Notes: a model not told the origin generated them from the sequence alone. A stretch of DNA of 64,000 nt from Phocaeicola vulgatus ATCC 8482 (GCF_000012825.1 NC_009614.1:1178001-1242000), one strand, 5' to 3'. Positions 1 to 10,037 are shown, counted from the stretch's first letter. Made by a program: numbers and translations.

Positions 1-8
1 TTCTATTA

Positions 9-1472
9 TTATAGGTAACGGTTGCGGTTGGGCAGCACATAGTCCATAGCATACTTCAACACATCTCCCACTACATTGATTTCAAGGAAAGAAGTCTGAG
101 TACCTTGCTTGCCGCTGCTCAGGTAAGCCACCATGTCGCTTTCACTCAAGACACCATCATCCAGCAATTTACGCAAAGCAGCGAAATAATATGCCTGTCC
201 GTTAGCCTTTTCGGGCATATAGATAGCTTCCACCCCATATGACAAAGCCAGATGACGCATCGTTTTTTCTTTATAACAGATGGCCAATACAGGATATTTG
301 CCACGGAAAGCAGCAATATTACGTGCGGTACGCCCGCTGAAACTGTCGGTAATAATGGCGCGGATATTCAGTTTGCTGGTAGCCTTTACTGCCTGTTTTG
401 CCAGGAAAGCGGTTACATCATTGGAGTTTTCATCCAAAGGAATACGGATGTCATTCTCGGCCAGTTTATCTTTCTCGGCCTGCGCTGCAATCTTGGCCAT
501 CGTCTTCACGGCTTCCACCGGATACTTGCCGTATGCCGTTTCCCCACTCAGCATCAATGCATCCGTGCGGTAGTAAATAGCATTGGCAATATCGGTCACT
601 TCAGCACGGGTAGGACGCGGATTATTAATCATGGTATGCAACATCTGGGTAGCAACAATCACCGGTTTCTTTGCCAGAATACATTTTTTGATCAACAGAC
701 GCTGAATGCCGGGAATTCGTTCCTGAGGAACCTCAATACCCAAGTCACCACGAGCCACCATGACTCCGTCGGCCACTTCCAATATTTCATCAATATTGTC
801 CACTCCTTCCTGATTTTCGATCTTGGCGATAATCTTAATGTCACTGCCGTATGCATCCAGTATCTGACGGATATCCAGCACATCCTGCTTATTACGAACA
901 AACGAATGTGCTATGAAATCAATGTCCTTTTCAATAGCATACAGTATATTGTTACGGTCCTTTTCTGTCAAAGAAGGGAGATTGATGCGCACACCCGGTA
1001 CATTTACACTCTTACGGTTACCCAAAGTAGCTTCATTCTGCACCTCACACAACAAATACTCGTCTGTCTTCTCAATCACACGCAGCTCCAGATCACCATC
1101 ATCAATCAGAATATCGCCATCCACCTGGAGATCATGCACAAAACCGGGATAAGATACAGCAATACATTCACGGGTCGTTTCTTGTGCAGGATTGCCTACA
1201 ATCTTCACTTTGTCACCAATCTGATAAGGAATAGGCTCGCCGCCCGCAATAGCAGTAGTACGCACTTCGGGCCCTTTTGTGTCCATCAATATGGCAATAC
1301 GGTTGGAAACCTCACGTACATTGGTTATCAATTTTTCAAAACCTTCACGTGAAGCGTGAGCCGTATTCATACGGACCACATTCATACCGGCCTTGAAAAG
1401 ATCTCTTATAAACTCTACCTCGCAACGCTGATCTGAGATGGACGCTACGATTTTTGTTTGTTTCAACATCAT
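9..1472 (-). CDS. pyk: Pyruvate kinase
   Basis: Catalyses phosphoenolpyruvate + ADP to pyruvate + ATP, the last step of glycolysis, in the cytosol. The 487-residue protein opens with TKIVASISDQRC and carries the family nucleotide and metal-binding stretches, including MDTKGPEVRT near residue 63, the ENQEGVDNIDEI block near 220 and the signature MVARGDLGIEVP near 238. The C-terminal allosteric domain is present up to the stop, so the gene is complete, and the length fits the family. Two adjacent start codons (residues 1 and 2) are possible. It is followed on the same strand, upstream in transcription, by aroQ with a 32-bp gap, so the two may be co-transcribed. Confidence 0.97.
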   Translation of the reverse strand: MMLKQTKIVASISDQRCEVEFIRDLFKAGMNVVRMNTAHASREGFEKLITNVREVSNRIAILMDTKGPEVRTTAIAGGEPIPYQIGDKVKIVGNPAQETTRECIAVSYPGFVHDLQVDGDILIDDGDLELRVIEKTDEYLLCEVQNEATLGNRKSVNVPGVRINLPSLTEKDRNNILYAIEKDIDFIAHSFVRNKQDVLDIRQILDAYGSDIKIIAKIENQEGVDNIDEILEVADGVMVARGDLGIEVPQERIPGIQRLLIKKCILAKKPVIVATQMLHTMINNPRPTRAEVTDIANAIYYRTDALMLSGETAYGKYPVEAVKTMAKIAAQAEKDKLAENDIRIPLDENSNDVTAFLAKQAVKATSKLNIRAIITDSFSGRTARNIAAFRGKYPVLAICYKEKTMRHLALSYGVEAIYMPEKANGQAYYFAALRKLLDDGVLSESDMVAYLSSGKQGTQTSFLEINVVGDVLKYAMDYVLPNRNRYL

Positions 1473-1504
1473 AATCTTATCACCTTATATTATACCTAAA
1501 CGTT

Positions 1505-1927
1505 TTATTTTCTCATTAACAAAGCCTCAATCGCCAAACGATATGAATGAAGCCCGAACCCACAAATCACTCCCGCACAAGCACAGGAAATCATCGACTT
1601 ATGGCGAAACTCCTCACGGGTATGTACATTCGAGATGTGCACCTCAACCACGGGAGCTGTCACGGCGCGGATAGCATCCTGCAAAGCAATGGAAGTATGC
1701 GTATAAGCCCCTGCATTCAACACGATGCCGTCATAATCAAAACCCACTTCGTGTATTTTGTTGATCATCTCACCTTCCACATTCGACTGATAATACGCTA
1801 TTTCAATGTCCGGATAAGTATGGCGCAATTCCACCAGATAGTCTTCAAATGAAACAGCGCCATAAATGGAAGGTTCCCGTTTGCCTAATAAATTGATATT
1901 AGGTCCATTAATAATTTGTATTTTCAT
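1505..1927 (-). CDS. aroQ: 3-dehydroquinate dehydratase, type II
   Basis: Removes water from 3-dehydroquinate to give 3-dehydroshikimate in the shikimate pathway; type II enzymes form dodecamers. The 140-aa protein has the N-terminal signature INGPNINLLGKREPSIYG with the catalytic tyrosine, the NAGAYTHTSIAL segment, and EVHISNVHTREEFRHKS with the catalytic histidine and substrate-binding arginine. The size is typical of type II enzymes. It lies 66 bp from the divergent xerD, and the shared spacer carries face-to-face promoter elements. Confidence 0.96.
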   Translation of the reverse strand: MKIQIINGPNINLLGKREPSIYGAVSFEDYLVELRHTYPDIEIAYYQSNVEGEMINKIHEVGFDYDGIVLNAGAYTHTSIALQDAIRAVTAPVVEVHISNVHTREEFRHKSMISCACAGVICGFGLHSYRLAIEALLMRK

Positions 1928-1952
1928 ATTTATACTATATCTGAACTTTTTC

Positions 1953-1983
1953 TACCTTTGCAGGGAATTTGGGTACAAAGGTA
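1953..1983. promoter_or_regulatory. Face-to-face -7 elements of aroQ and xerD
   Basis: The spacer contains TACCTTTG on the plus strand at 1953-1960 (for xerD) and TACCTTTG on the minus strand at 1983-1976 (for aroQ). Both match the Bacteroides -7 consensus TAnnTTTG. The two boxes form the arms of an inverted repeat, tctacctttg / caaaggtaga. The geometry puts the two start sites almost on top of each other, with each transcript crossing the other promoter. Clear -33 boxes were not assigned. Confidence 0.6.
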
Positions 1984-1993
1984 GAAAAAAGAA

Positions 1994-2935
1994 ATGAAAA
2001 GAACCGAGAAAACAGACAAGATATTGGTGAAATACAAACAATATTTAAAGTTGGAGAAATCGTTATCTGACAATACGGTAGATGCTTATCTTACTGACCT
2101 GGACAAGTTACTGGCTTATCTTACATTAGAAAACATCAACATTCTGGATGTCCGGCTTGAAAATCTGGAAGATTTCTCGGCCGGATTACATGATATCGGC
2201 ATCCACCCCCGTTCGCAGGCACGCATCTTGTCGGGCATCCGCTCTTTCTACCGTTTCCTCATTATGGAAGATTACCTGAAAGCCGACCCGACAGAATTGC
2301 TGGAATCCCCCCAGACAGGTTTCAAACTGCCCGAAGTAATGACTGTAGAAGAGATAGACCTGCTGATAGGAAGCATAGACCGCAGCACCAAAGAGGGACA
2401 GCGCAACAGGGCCATACTGGAAACGCTTTACAGTTGCGGGCTCCGCGTTTCCGAACTCTGCAACCTGAAATTATCCGAACTTTATTTTGAAGAAGGCTTC
2501 ATCAAAGTGGAAGGAAAAGGAAGCAAACAGCGGCTGGTTCCTATTTCACCGCGCGCCATCAAGGAAATCAGGCTCTACTTCACCGACCGTAACCTGATGA
2601 AAATAAAGCCGGGATTTGAAGACTTTGTCTTTATCAGCAATTTCGGGAAGAACATCTCCCGCATCATGGTTTTCCATATCATCAAAGAACTGGCAGCCCG
2701 GATAGGTCTGAAAAAAAAAATCAGTCCTCACACTTTCCGCCATTCTTTTGCAACACATTTGCTGGAAGGAGGCGCCAACTTGCGTGCCATACAGTGTATG
2801 CTGGGACATGAAAGTATCGGGACAACAGAAATTTATACACATATAGACCGTAATATGCTACGCAGTGAAATCATAGAACATCACCCCCGTAACATCAAAT
2901 TCAGAGAAAAAGATAATAAAGGTTCTATATTCTAA
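1994..2935 (+). CDS. xerD: Tyrosine recombinase XerD
   Basis: Site-specific recombinase that, with a partner, resolves chromosome dimers at dif. The 313-aa protein has the N-terminal SAM-like core-binding domain (YLKLEKSLSDNTVDAYLTDL) and the C-terminal catalytic domain with arginine in YSCGLRVSEL, the HTFRHSFATHLL box and the tyrosine nucleophile in TTEIYTHID near residue 278. All catalytic residues are visible and the length matches Xer proteins. A host core gene is more likely than an element integrase because it sits in conserved core neighbours and no element genes adjoin it. Confidence 0.92.
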   Translation: MKRTEKTDKILVKYKQYLKLEKSLSDNTVDAYLTDLDKLLAYLTLENINILDVRLENLEDFSAGLHDIGIHPRSQARILSGIRSFYRFLIMEDYLKADPTELLESPQTGFKLPEVMTVEEIDLLIGSIDRSTKEGQRNRAILETLYSCGLRVSELCNLKLSELYFEEGFIKVEGKGSKQRLVPISPRAIKEIRLYFTDRNLMKIKPGFEDFVFISNFGKNISRIMVFHIIKELAARIGLKKKISPHTFRHSFATHLLEGGANLRAIQCMLGHESIGTTEIYTHIDRNMLRSEIIEHHPRNIKFREKDNKGSIF

Positions 2936-2998
2936 AATATTTTAAGATAAATTGAAAAAAAAGCAGGCTAAGAAGCTAGCATATAATAGAGTTTTTCC

Positions 2999-3006
2999 TA
3001 TCTTTG
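2999..3006 (+). promoter_or_regulatory. -7 element for the OmpA/TPR lipoprotein gene
   Basis: TATCTTTG matches the Bacteroides -7 consensus and lies about 70 bp before the next start codon, giving a leader of roughly 60 nt. A -33 box was not clear. Confidence 0.55.
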
Positions 3007-3076
3007 TCCCCAAAGAGACGCACAAAAACGTACTATAGCGAATTTTACATTACAAACGTTAAATTAATAAGTAACT

Positions 3077-4753
3077 ATGATTAAAAAGTTGTATTTGCCC
3101 TTAGTGGCTTTATTGGTCCTTGCCTTATCATCATGCGGCAAGATGGGAGAATTGTCTTCTGACTATTTCACAACTAACCCTGAAGTGCTTGAAGCAATCG
3201 GTGGTAAAGTGCCTGTGACAATTAATGGTAAATTCCCCGAAAAGTATTTCAAGAAGAACGCAACTGTTGAAGTTACCCCCGTTCTGAGATGGAAAGGCGG
3301 CGAAGCTAAAGGCCAGCCCGCTGTATTCCAAGGAGAAAAAGTAGAAGGAAACAATCAGACTATCGCTTACAAGGCAGGTGGCAGCTACACGATGAAAGCT
3401 TCTTTCGACTATGTTCCCGAAATGGCAAACTCTGAACTTTATCTTGATTTCAAGATTACAAAAGGAAAGAAATCATACACTATTCCTTCTGTGAAAATCG
3501 CTGATGGCGTTATCGCGACTTCTGAACTGCCTACTGCTGCCAGCTCCAACGCATCATACGCTAACGATGCTTTCCAACGCATTATTAAAGATGCTCAGAC
3601 TGCCAACATCATGTTCTTGATCCAGCAAGCCAACTTGCGCAACAGCGAATTGAATTCTGACGATATCAAAGAATTCCATAAGAAAGTGGCTGAAATTAAT
3701 GCTGACACAAAGAACTACAAACTGAACAACATCGAAATTTCTGCATACGCTTCACCTGATGGTGGTGTGGAACTGAACACCGGTTTGGCTGAAAACCGTG
3801 AAGCAAACACAGAAAAATATATGGAACGCCAGTTGAAGAAGGGCAAGATTGATACTAACCTGGATGCAAAATACACTGCACAAGACTGGGAAGGCTTCCA
3901 AGAACTGGTATCTAAATCAAACTTGCAGGATAAAGATTTGATCTTACGTGTTCTTTCTATGTACAATGATCCTGAACAAAGAGAAGCTGAAATCAAGAAT
4001 ATCTCTTCTGTATACAAAACTTTGGCTGACGAAATCCTGCCTCAGTTGCGTCGTGCCCGTTTAACTGCCAACTATGACATCATCGGTCGTAGCGATGACG
4101 AAATCAACGAAGCATTCAACTCTGATCCTAAAGTATTGAGTGTAGAAGAATTATTGTACGCTGCTACCCTGACTAACGACAACGCTCGCAAAGAAGCTAT
4201 CTTCACCAAGACAACTCAACTTTATCCGAACGATTTCCGTGCTTATAATAACTTGGGTGAATTGGCATTCGCTGCCGGTGATGCTGCTAAAGCAGAAAGC
4301 TACTTCAAACAAGCTGCTTCTAAGAACGCTAACGCTCCTGAAGTAAACGCTAACCTTGGTCTTTGCGAATTGGTTAAGGGCAATGTTGCAGCTGCCGAAA
4401 CTTACTTAGGCAAAGCTACAGGTGCTAACGCTGCCGGCGAAGCTTTGGGTAACTTATATATCAAACAAGGCCAGTATGACAGAGCTGTCAACTCATTCGG
4501 TGACGCTAAGACTAACAGTGCCGCTCAAGCTCAGATTTTGGCTAAAGACTATAACAAAGCAAAAGCTACTTTGTCTGCAATCAAGAATCCGGATGCAATG
4601 ACTGACTACTTGATGGCTATCGTTGGTGCTCGCACAAACAATGCTTCATTGGTAAGCAGCAGCATCAAGAGCGCAATCGCAAAAGATCCTTCAATGGCTG
4701 AAAAAGCTGCTAACGATCGCGAGTTCGCTAAATACGCTGATGCTATCAAATAA
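3077..4753 (+). CDS. OmpA/TPR-type lipoprotein (DUF3868-like architecture)
   Basis: 558-aa predicted lipoprotein: hydrophobic leader ending in LALSSC with the lipobox cysteine near residue 20. The first third is beta-rich; residues about 220-250 carry ISAYASPDGG followed by NRE, resembling an OmpA-like peptidoglycan-binding core, and TPR units occupy about 360-480 (YPNDFRAYNNLGELAFAAGD, ANLGLCELVKGN). Codon use is strongly biased (gct, aac, aaa), as in highly expressed Bacteroides genes. It has its own promoter and a strong terminator, so it is monocistronic. The same order of modules occurs in the two fimbrial OmpA/TPR proteins of this window, which suggests a shared ancestor. Exact function is unknown; an abundant envelope-anchored protein is inferred. 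Confidence 0.85.
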   Translation: MIKKLYLPLVALLVLALSSCGKMGELSSDYFTTNPEVLEAIGGKVPVTINGKFPEKYFKKNATVEVTPVLRWKGGEAKGQPAVFQGEKVEGNNQTIAYKAGGSYTMKASFDYVPEMANSELYLDFKITKGKKSYTIPSVKIADGVIATSELPTAASSNASYANDAFQRIIKDAQTANIMFLIQQANLRNSELNSDDIKEFHKKVAEINADTKNYKLNNIEISAYASPDGGVELNTGLAENREANTEKYMERQLKKGKIDTNLDAKYTAQDWEGFQELVSKSNLQDKDLILRVLSMYNDPEQREAEIKNISSVYKTLADEILPQLRRARLTANYDIIGRSDDEINEAFNSDPKVLSVEELLYAATLTNDNARKEAIFTKTTQLYPNDFRAYNNLGELAFAAGDAAKAESYFKQAASKNANAPEVNANLGLCELVKGNVAAAETYLGKATGANAAGEALGNLYIKQGQYDRAVNSFGDAKTNSAAQAQILAKDYNKAKATLSAIKNPDAMTDYLMAIVGARTNNASLVSSSIKSAIAKDPSMAEKAANDREFAKYADAIK

Positions 4754-4800
4754 TATAACTAGATATCATCTTGTCTAGTTTTTTAGATGATTATGACTGA

Positions 4801-4836
4801 AACCGGAGGCTTCGTGATGAAGCTTCCGGTCTTTTT
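4801..4836 (+). terminator. Rho-independent terminator
   Basis: An 11-bp stem, accggaggctt / aagcttccggt, with a 7-nt loop is followed by cttttt. It lies about 50 bp after the OmpA/TPR lipoprotein gene. Confidence 0.85.
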
Positions 4837-4906
4837 ATGTAAAATAACCTTCATTTATACCTGCCTTTAGCCACAAAATGCGTATTTTCGCAAAAAATAT
4901 CTTGAA

Positions 4907-5974
4907 ATGAAAAAATTACTATTCTTTCTTTTCACTCTTGTTGTGCTGGCAAGCGGCTGCGGCAAGAAAAATACATTCACCTTGGAAGGAAGCATTAAAG
5001 GACTTCCTTCAGACACTATATTAGTATTTTATCAAGAACCCGATTACAAGCTGGATACCATACTCCTCTCAAAAGGTAAATTCACTTACACCATTACCCC
5101 TGACACATTTACTATCTTCTCATTACTATTGGGAGAAAAACAAATCTTACCGATATATGCTGATAAAGGAGAAAGTGTTACCCTAAACGGAATGGTCGGA
5201 AAGATAGAGGTTAAAGGAAAGGGAGAAAACGCACAACTGGCAAAACATATCCAGTACCTTAGCACCTTAGAAAATAACAAGGCAGCTGTTATGACTGCTG
5301 TGGATTCGTTGATTAAAACCAACCCAAGCTCGTACAGCAATATCTATCTGATAGACAAATATTACGTACAGGACTCGCTTCCTGATTACAACCACATAGA
5401 TCAGCTGATAAAAGGACTAAGCGGTATTATAAAAGACACACCTTATATTATAGAACTCCAGAATAAATTAAGTGAGAAAAAAGAACTGACAGAACATCGC
5501 TACGTTTCCAACATCTCGTGCACGGATAAAAAAGGAAAGACCGTCAACTGGAACAGTGTAAAAGGGAAATATGTCCTTTTGGATTTTTGGGCAAGCTGGA
5601 ACAAAGAAAGCATTGCCACACAAGATTCTTTAGTATCCGTACAAAAGGCATTGAAAAAAGACAAGTTTGTTATTATCAGCCTCTCCCTTGATCTGGATAA
5701 AAAGGAATGGATGGAGAAAATCATTCAAAGAGATACCACGCAATGGAAACAAGTTTGCGATTTCAAAGGCTGGAACAATTCCATTGTCAAGCAACAAGGC
5801 ATAACCCGGATTCCTGCCAATATACTGATAGGTCCTGACAAGCGGGTCATCACACAAGATATACGGGGCAAAGAACTGATAGACAAAGTGAGACAGCTGA
5901 CAGAACAAGATAAAGAGAAAGAAAAAGCCGCCAAAGAGGCAGAACGTGCTCGAAAGAGACAAAATAAAAAATAA
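4907..5974 (+). CDS. Thioredoxin-fold lipoprotein lacking CxxC
   Basis: 355-aa predicted lipoprotein (leader ends VLASGCGKK). Residues about 22-110 resemble the DUF4369 beta domain that precedes many Bacteroidota thiol-disulfide proteins, and residues about 195-330 form a TlpA/thioredoxin-like domain with YVLLDFWASW and the cis-proline segment TRIPANILIGPDKRVI. The expected catalytic pair after FWASW is replaced by NKES, so no CxxC is present. The C-terminus is a Lys/Glu/Arg-rich tail. By sequence it should fold like a thioredoxin but cannot do dithiol exchange; a binding or scaffold role is inferred. It is followed 4 bp later by the YifB gene. Confidence 0.85.
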   Translation: MKKLLFFLFTLVVLASGCGKKNTFTLEGSIKGLPSDTILVFYQEPDYKLDTILLSKGKFTYTITPDTFTIFSLLLGEKQILPIYADKGESVTLNGMVGKIEVKGKGENAQLAKHIQYLSTLENNKAAVMTAVDSLIKTNPSSYSNIYLIDKYYVQDSLPDYNHIDQLIKGLSGIIKDTPYIIELQNKLSEKKELTEHRYVSNISCTDKKGKTVNWNSVKGKYVLLDFWASWNKESIATQDSLVSVQKALKKDKFVIISLSLDLDKKEWMEKIIQRDTTQWKQVCDFKGWNNSIVKQQGITRIPANILIGPDKRVITQDIRGKELIDKVRQLTEQDKEKEKAAKEAERARKRQNKK

Positions 5975-5978
5975 AAGA

Positions 5979-7517
5979 ATGCTGGTAAAAGTCTATGGAG
6001 CAGCCGTTCAAGGTATCGACGCTACCATTGTAACTATTGAAGTAAATAGTTCACGAGGTATAAAATTCTTCCTTGTCGGTCTGCCGGACTCGGCCGTGAA
6101 AGAAAGTCATGAACGTATTATTTCCGCCTTACAGGTAAACGGATATAAATTCCCCACTTGTCAAATTGTAGTGAATATGGCCCCTGCCGACATACGCAAG
6201 GAGGGGTCTGCATACGACCTTCCGCTAGCAATCGGAATATTGGCCGCTACCCAAATCGTATCGGAAGAAAAACTTTCACGTTATCTTATTATCGGAGAAC
6301 TTAGCCTGGATGGAAGCCTTCAACCAGTCAAAGGAGCCCTCTCCATAGCTATCAGTGCCCGCGAGCAAGGTTTTGAAGGCTTCATACTTCCCAAACAAAA
6401 TGCGCGGGAAGCTGCTGTAGTAAACAACCTGAAAGTATATGGCGTAGAAAATATCAAAGAGGTCATCGAATTTTTCAATAATGAACGCAATCTGGAGCCT
6501 AGCATCGTCAATACACGGGAGGAATTCTATGAACACCAAAGTAGCTTTCCATACGATTTTGCTGATGTGAAAGGACAAGAAAGTGTAAAACGCGCATTGG
6601 AAGTAGCCGCGTCCGGAGGACACAACCTGATTATGATCGGTTCACCCGGAAGTGGGAAGTCCATGATGGCAAAGTGTATGCCAAGCATTCTCCCTCCCCT
6701 TTCATTGGGTGAAAGTCTGGAAACGACTAAAATACATTCAGTAGCAGGAAAATTAGGAAAAGACAGTTCACTGATTGCCATCCGGCCTTTCCGTAGTCCC
6801 CATCATACAATTTCGCAAGTAGCAATGGTAGGTGGCGGCACCAATCCCCAACCGGGAGAAATCAGTCTGGCTCACAACGGTTTGCTCTTTCTAGACGAGT
6901 TGCCGGAATTTAACAGAAGTGTACTTGAAGTACTTCGCCAACCCCTAGAGGACAGGCATATATCCATCGCACGAGCTAAATACAGTCTGGATTATCCGGC
7001 CAGTTTCATGCTGGTAGCCAGTATGAATCCCTGTCCATGCGGATATTATAATCATCCCACACGAGCTTGCGTCTGTAATCCCGGACAAGTGCAACGGTAC
7101 CTGAACCGTATCTCCGGTCCTTTACTGGACCGCATAGATATCCAAATAGAAATAGTTCCGGTTCCATTCGAAAAAATGGCAGAACGCCATCATGCGGAAA
7201 GTAGTGCAAGCATACGCGAACGGGTTATCAAGGCCCGGAAAATACAAGCTCAACGTTTTGCCAACCATCCGGGTATTTACTGCAACGCACAAATGGAAGC
7301 TGGGTTACTCCATCTGTACGCTCAACCCAATGAAGCAGGGCTAAAATTATTACGAACTGCCATGACACGCCTCAACCTGTCGGCGCGCGCATACGGGCGT
7401 ATTCTAAAAGTAGCGCGTACCATTGCCGATCTGGACAACAGCGAACACATTACTTCCATCCACCTGGCAGAAGCGATAAGCTATAGAAATCTTGATAGAG
7501 AAGACTGGGCCGGTTAG
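5979..7517 (+). CDS. comM: YifB/ComM-type Mg-chelatase-like AAA+ ATPase
   Basis: 512-aa protein: N-terminal ChlI-type domain (KVYGAAVQGIDATIVTIEV, FFLVGLPDSAVKESHERI) and an AAA+ module with Walker A GSPGSGKSMMAKCM near residue 220, Walker B LLFLDELPEF near 305 and the ASMNPCPCG stretch near 347. C-terminal arginine-rich helix RLNLSARAYGRILKVARTIADL. ComM in naturally competent bacteria acts as a branch-migration helicase during transformation; the role in Bacteroidota is not established. I chose the start at 5979 because the upstream extension overlaps the previous gene and lacks family similarity. Spacing suggests co-transcription with the thioredoxin-fold gene. Confidence 0.92.
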   Translation: MLVKVYGAAVQGIDATIVTIEVNSSRGIKFFLVGLPDSAVKESHERIISALQVNGYKFPTCQIVVNMAPADIRKEGSAYDLPLAIGILAATQIVSEEKLSRYLIIGELSLDGSLQPVKGALSIAISAREQGFEGFILPKQNAREAAVVNNLKVYGVENIKEVIEFFNNERNLEPSIVNTREEFYEHQSSFPYDFADVKGQESVKRALEVAASGGHNLIMIGSPGSGKSMMAKCMPSILPPLSLGESLETTKIHSVAGKLGKDSSLIAIRPFRSPHHTISQVAMVGGGTNPQPGEISLAHNGLLFLDELPEFNRSVLEVLRQPLEDRHISIARAKYSLDYPASFMLVASMNPCPCGYYNHPTRACVCNPGQVQRYLNRISGPLLDRIDIQIEIVPVPFEKMAERHHAESSASIRERVIKARKIQAQRFANHPGIYCNAQMEAGLLHLYAQPNEAGLKLLRTAMTRLNLSARAYGRILKVARTIADLDNSEHITSIHLAEAISYRNLDREDWAG

Positions 7518-7518
7518 T

Positions 7519-7686
7519 TTAGCTGCCCGACTCAGTTTCCTTTGCATGATAAATGACCTGCATCAATGAGTCCAGTTCAATGTAATTTGAAAGAACATCC
7601 TCTTCCTTATCGGTCGTTTCCCAATCTTTATCCTCTCTCTTTTTAGAGAAAAGTGCATTTAAAATGAATTTATACCACGTATTCAT
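7519..7686 (-). CDS. Small acidic/charged hypothetical protein (55 aa)
   Basis: An open frame from ATG at 7686 to TAA at 7519 encodes 55 residues beginning MNTWYKFILNALFSKKRED and ending in HAKETESGS. It has an amphipathic N-terminal helix and an acidic middle. It is convergent with the YifB gene, whose stop it almost touches. No family is recognised. Support is limited to a clean frame that fills the gap; a chance ORF is possible. Confidence 0.4.
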   Translation of the reverse strand: MNTWYKFILNALFSKKREDKDWETTDKEEDVLSNYIELDSLMQVIYHAKETESGS

Positions 7687-7926
7687 GTCTCGTTCGACTT
7701 AAGGTTTTATAAAAAACAGGATAAGTAAAATTTAGTTCATCATTTTTCTCTCCTTAAGATTAAATGCAAATAAGTGCAAATCACTGCATCACGATATAAC
7801 ATTTTTCTGTATTTTCACTTCTTCCGACAAAGCCCCCGAATAACCATATTTTATAATAAGTACGGCCTGTCAGAGATTTTAAGGGAGAAATATTTCTGAT
7901 TATTCCATATACTTACTAAAAATCAC

Positions 7927-7934
7927 TAACTTTG
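7927..7934 (+). promoter_or_regulatory. -7 element of metG
   Basis: TAACTTTG fits the Bacteroides -7 consensus and lies about 40 bp before the metG start codon. Confidence 0.55.
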
Positions 7935-7972
7935 CACGTTACTGGTAGAAATAACAAAAAAGACATCATACA

Positions 7973-10015
7973 ATGGAAAATAAATTCAAAAGAACCACCG
8001 TCACATCCGCTTTGCCCTACGCAAACGGTCCGGTACATATTGGTCATCTGGCAGGTGTATATGTTCCTGCTGATATCTACGTGCGCTATCTCCGCCTGAA
8101 AAAAGAAGATGTTCTTTTCATCGGAGGCTCTGACGAACACGGAGTACCTATCACCATTCGTGCAAAGAAAGAAGGTATTACTCCACAAGATGTGGTGGAC
8201 CGCTATCATACCTTGATAAAAGAATCATTCAAAGAATTTGGAATTTCATTCGATATATACTCTCGTACTACATCAAAGACACACCACGAACTGGCTTCCG
8301 AATTCTTCAAAACCCTGTATGATAAAGGTGAGTTCATTGAAAAGACCTCCATGCAATATTACGACGAAGAAGCCCATCAGTTCCTGGCCGACCGTTATAT
8401 TACCGGTGAATGCCCTCACTGCCATGCAGAAGGAGCCTACGGTGACCAATGCGAGAAGTGCGGAACATCACTTTCTCCGACCGACCTGATCAATCCGAAA
8501 AGTGCTATCAGTGGCAGTAAACCAGTAATGCGTGAAACCAAACATTGGTATCTGCCATTGGACAAACACGAAGGATGGCTGCGTGAATGGATTCTTGAAA
8601 ATCATAAAGAATGGCGCCCCAATGTATACGGACAATGTAAAAGCTGGTTGGATATGGGCTTGCAACCCCGTGCGGTAAGCCGTGACTTGGATTGGGGAAT
8701 CCCTGTTCCTGTAGAAGGCGCTGAGGGAAAAGTACTTTATGTATGGTTCGATGCCCCCATCGGCTATATTTCAAATACAAAAGAATTACTTCCCGACAGT
8801 TGGGAAACTTGGTGGAAAGATCCAGAAACCCGTTTGATTCACTTCATCGGAAAAGACAATATTGTATTCCACTGCATTGTTTTCCCTGCTATGCTGAAAG
8901 CGGAAGGAAGCTATATCTTACCGGATAACGTACCTAGCAATGAATTCCTGAACCTGGAAGGTGACAAGATTTCCACTTCACGCAACTGGGCAGTATGGTT
9001 GCATGAATATTTGCAGGACTTCCCCGGCAAACAGGATGTATTGCGCTATGTATTGACAGCCAATGCCCCCGAAACAAAAGACAACGATTTTACCTGGAAA
9101 GATTTTCAAGCACGTAACAACAATGAGTTGGTGGCTGTTTACGGTAACTTTGTAAACCGTGCTTTAGTGCTGACTCATAAATATTTCGACGGGAAAGTTC
9201 CCGTTTGCGGTGAATTGACCGACTACGACAAAGAAACATTAAAAGAATTTGCAGACGTAAAGGCAGAAGTAGAAAAGCTACTGGATGTATTCAAATTCCG
9301 CGATGCACAAAAAGAGGCAATGAACCTGGCACGTATCGGTAATAAATACTTAGCCGATACAGAGCCTTGGAAACTGGCAAAAACTGATATGGACCGTGTA
9401 GCCACCATCCTTAACATAGCATTGCAACTAGTTGCCAATCTGGCTATTGCATTCGAACCTTTCCTGCCTTTCAGCAGCGAAAAACTCCGCAAAATGCTGA
9501 ATATGGAAACATTTGAATGGGACCAACTGGGACGTACCGATCTGCTGGCAGAAGGACATCAATTGAATAAGGCAGAACTGTTGTTCGAAAAGATCGAAGA
9601 TGAAACCATTCAAGCACAAGTAGACAAACTGTTGGCTACCAAAAAAGCAAACGAGGCTGCCAACTATAAAGCTAACCCGATAAAACCGGTAATTGCTTTT
9701 GAAGAATTTGAAAAGTTAGATATCCGTGTAGGTACCGTATTAGAGTGTGAGGTAGTGCCTAAAATGAAAAAGCTGCTGAAATTCAAGATTGCTGACGGAC
9801 TGGAGAACCGTACCATCGTCAGCGGTATCGCACAACATTATAAACCGGAAGAACTGGTGGGCAAACAAGTTTTATTCATTGCCAACCTTGCTCCGCGCCA
9901 ATTCAAGAACGGATTGGTGAGCGAAGGCATGATCCTGAGTGCTGAAAACTTTGACGGCACCTTAGCGGTGACCTCTTTATTAAGAGAGGTAAAGCCGGGC
10001 AGTGAAGTGAAATAA
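7973..10015 (+). CDS. metG: Methionyl-tRNA synthetase
   Basis: Charges tRNA-Met with methionine. The 680-aa protein has the HIGH-type motif in [15 protein letters not shown] near residue 18, a zinc-knuckle region with CPHC and CEKC near 146-162, the KMSKS-equivalent [13 protein letters not shown] near 333 and an anticodon-binding helical domain. The last about 110 residues form the EMAP/Trbp111-type tRNA-binding domain ([19 protein letters not shown]). The length is typical of the long bacterial form. Complete and unremarkable. Confidence 0.98.
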   Translation: MENKFKRTTVTSALPYANGPVHIGHLAGVYVPADIYVRYLRLKKEDVLFIGGSDEHGVPITIRAKKEGITPQDVVDRYHTLIKESFKEFGISFDIYSRTTSKTHHELASEFFKTLYDKGEFIEKTSMQYYDEEAHQFLADRYITGECPHCHAEGAYGDQCEKCGTSLSPTDLINPKSAISGSKPVMRETKHWYLPLDKHEGWLREWILENHKEWRPNVYGQCKSWLDMGLQPRAVSRDLDWGIPVPVEGAEGKVLYVWFDAPIGYISNTKELLPDSWETWWKDPETRLIHFIGKDNIVFHCIVFPAMLKAEGSYILPDNVPSNEFLNLEGDKISTSRNWAVWLHEYLQDFPGKQDVLRYVLTANAPETKDNDFTWKDFQARNNNELVAVYGNFVNRALVLTHKYFDGKVPVCGELTDYDKETLKEFADVKAEVEKLLDVFKFRDAQKEAMNLARIGNKYLADTEPWKLAKTDMDRVATILNIALQLVANLAIAFEPFLPFSSEKLRKMLNMETFEWDQLGRTDLLAEGHQLNKAELLFEKIEDETIQAQVDKLLATKKANEAANYKANPIKPVIAFEEFEKLDIRVGTVLECEVVPKMKKLLKFKIADGLENRTIVSGIAQHYKPEELVGKQVLFIANLAPRQFKNGLVSEGMILSAENFDGTLAVTSLLREVKPGSEVK

Positions 10016-10037
10016 TATACACCCAAATACAGAAAAG

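Noticed and set aside
252-1352. 366-residue open frame antisense to pyruvate kinase
   Set aside because: It overlaps a complete, highly conserved gene and has no recognisable fold or signal.
1994-2935. xerD as an integrase marking an element border
   Set aside because: Neighbours are core genes and no transfer genes, direct repeats or composition change are seen there.
7687-7972. Riboswitch or T-box before metG
   Set aside because: I could not find a specifier-like or aptamer-like fold in the 286-bp leader; only a -7 box near the gene is supported.
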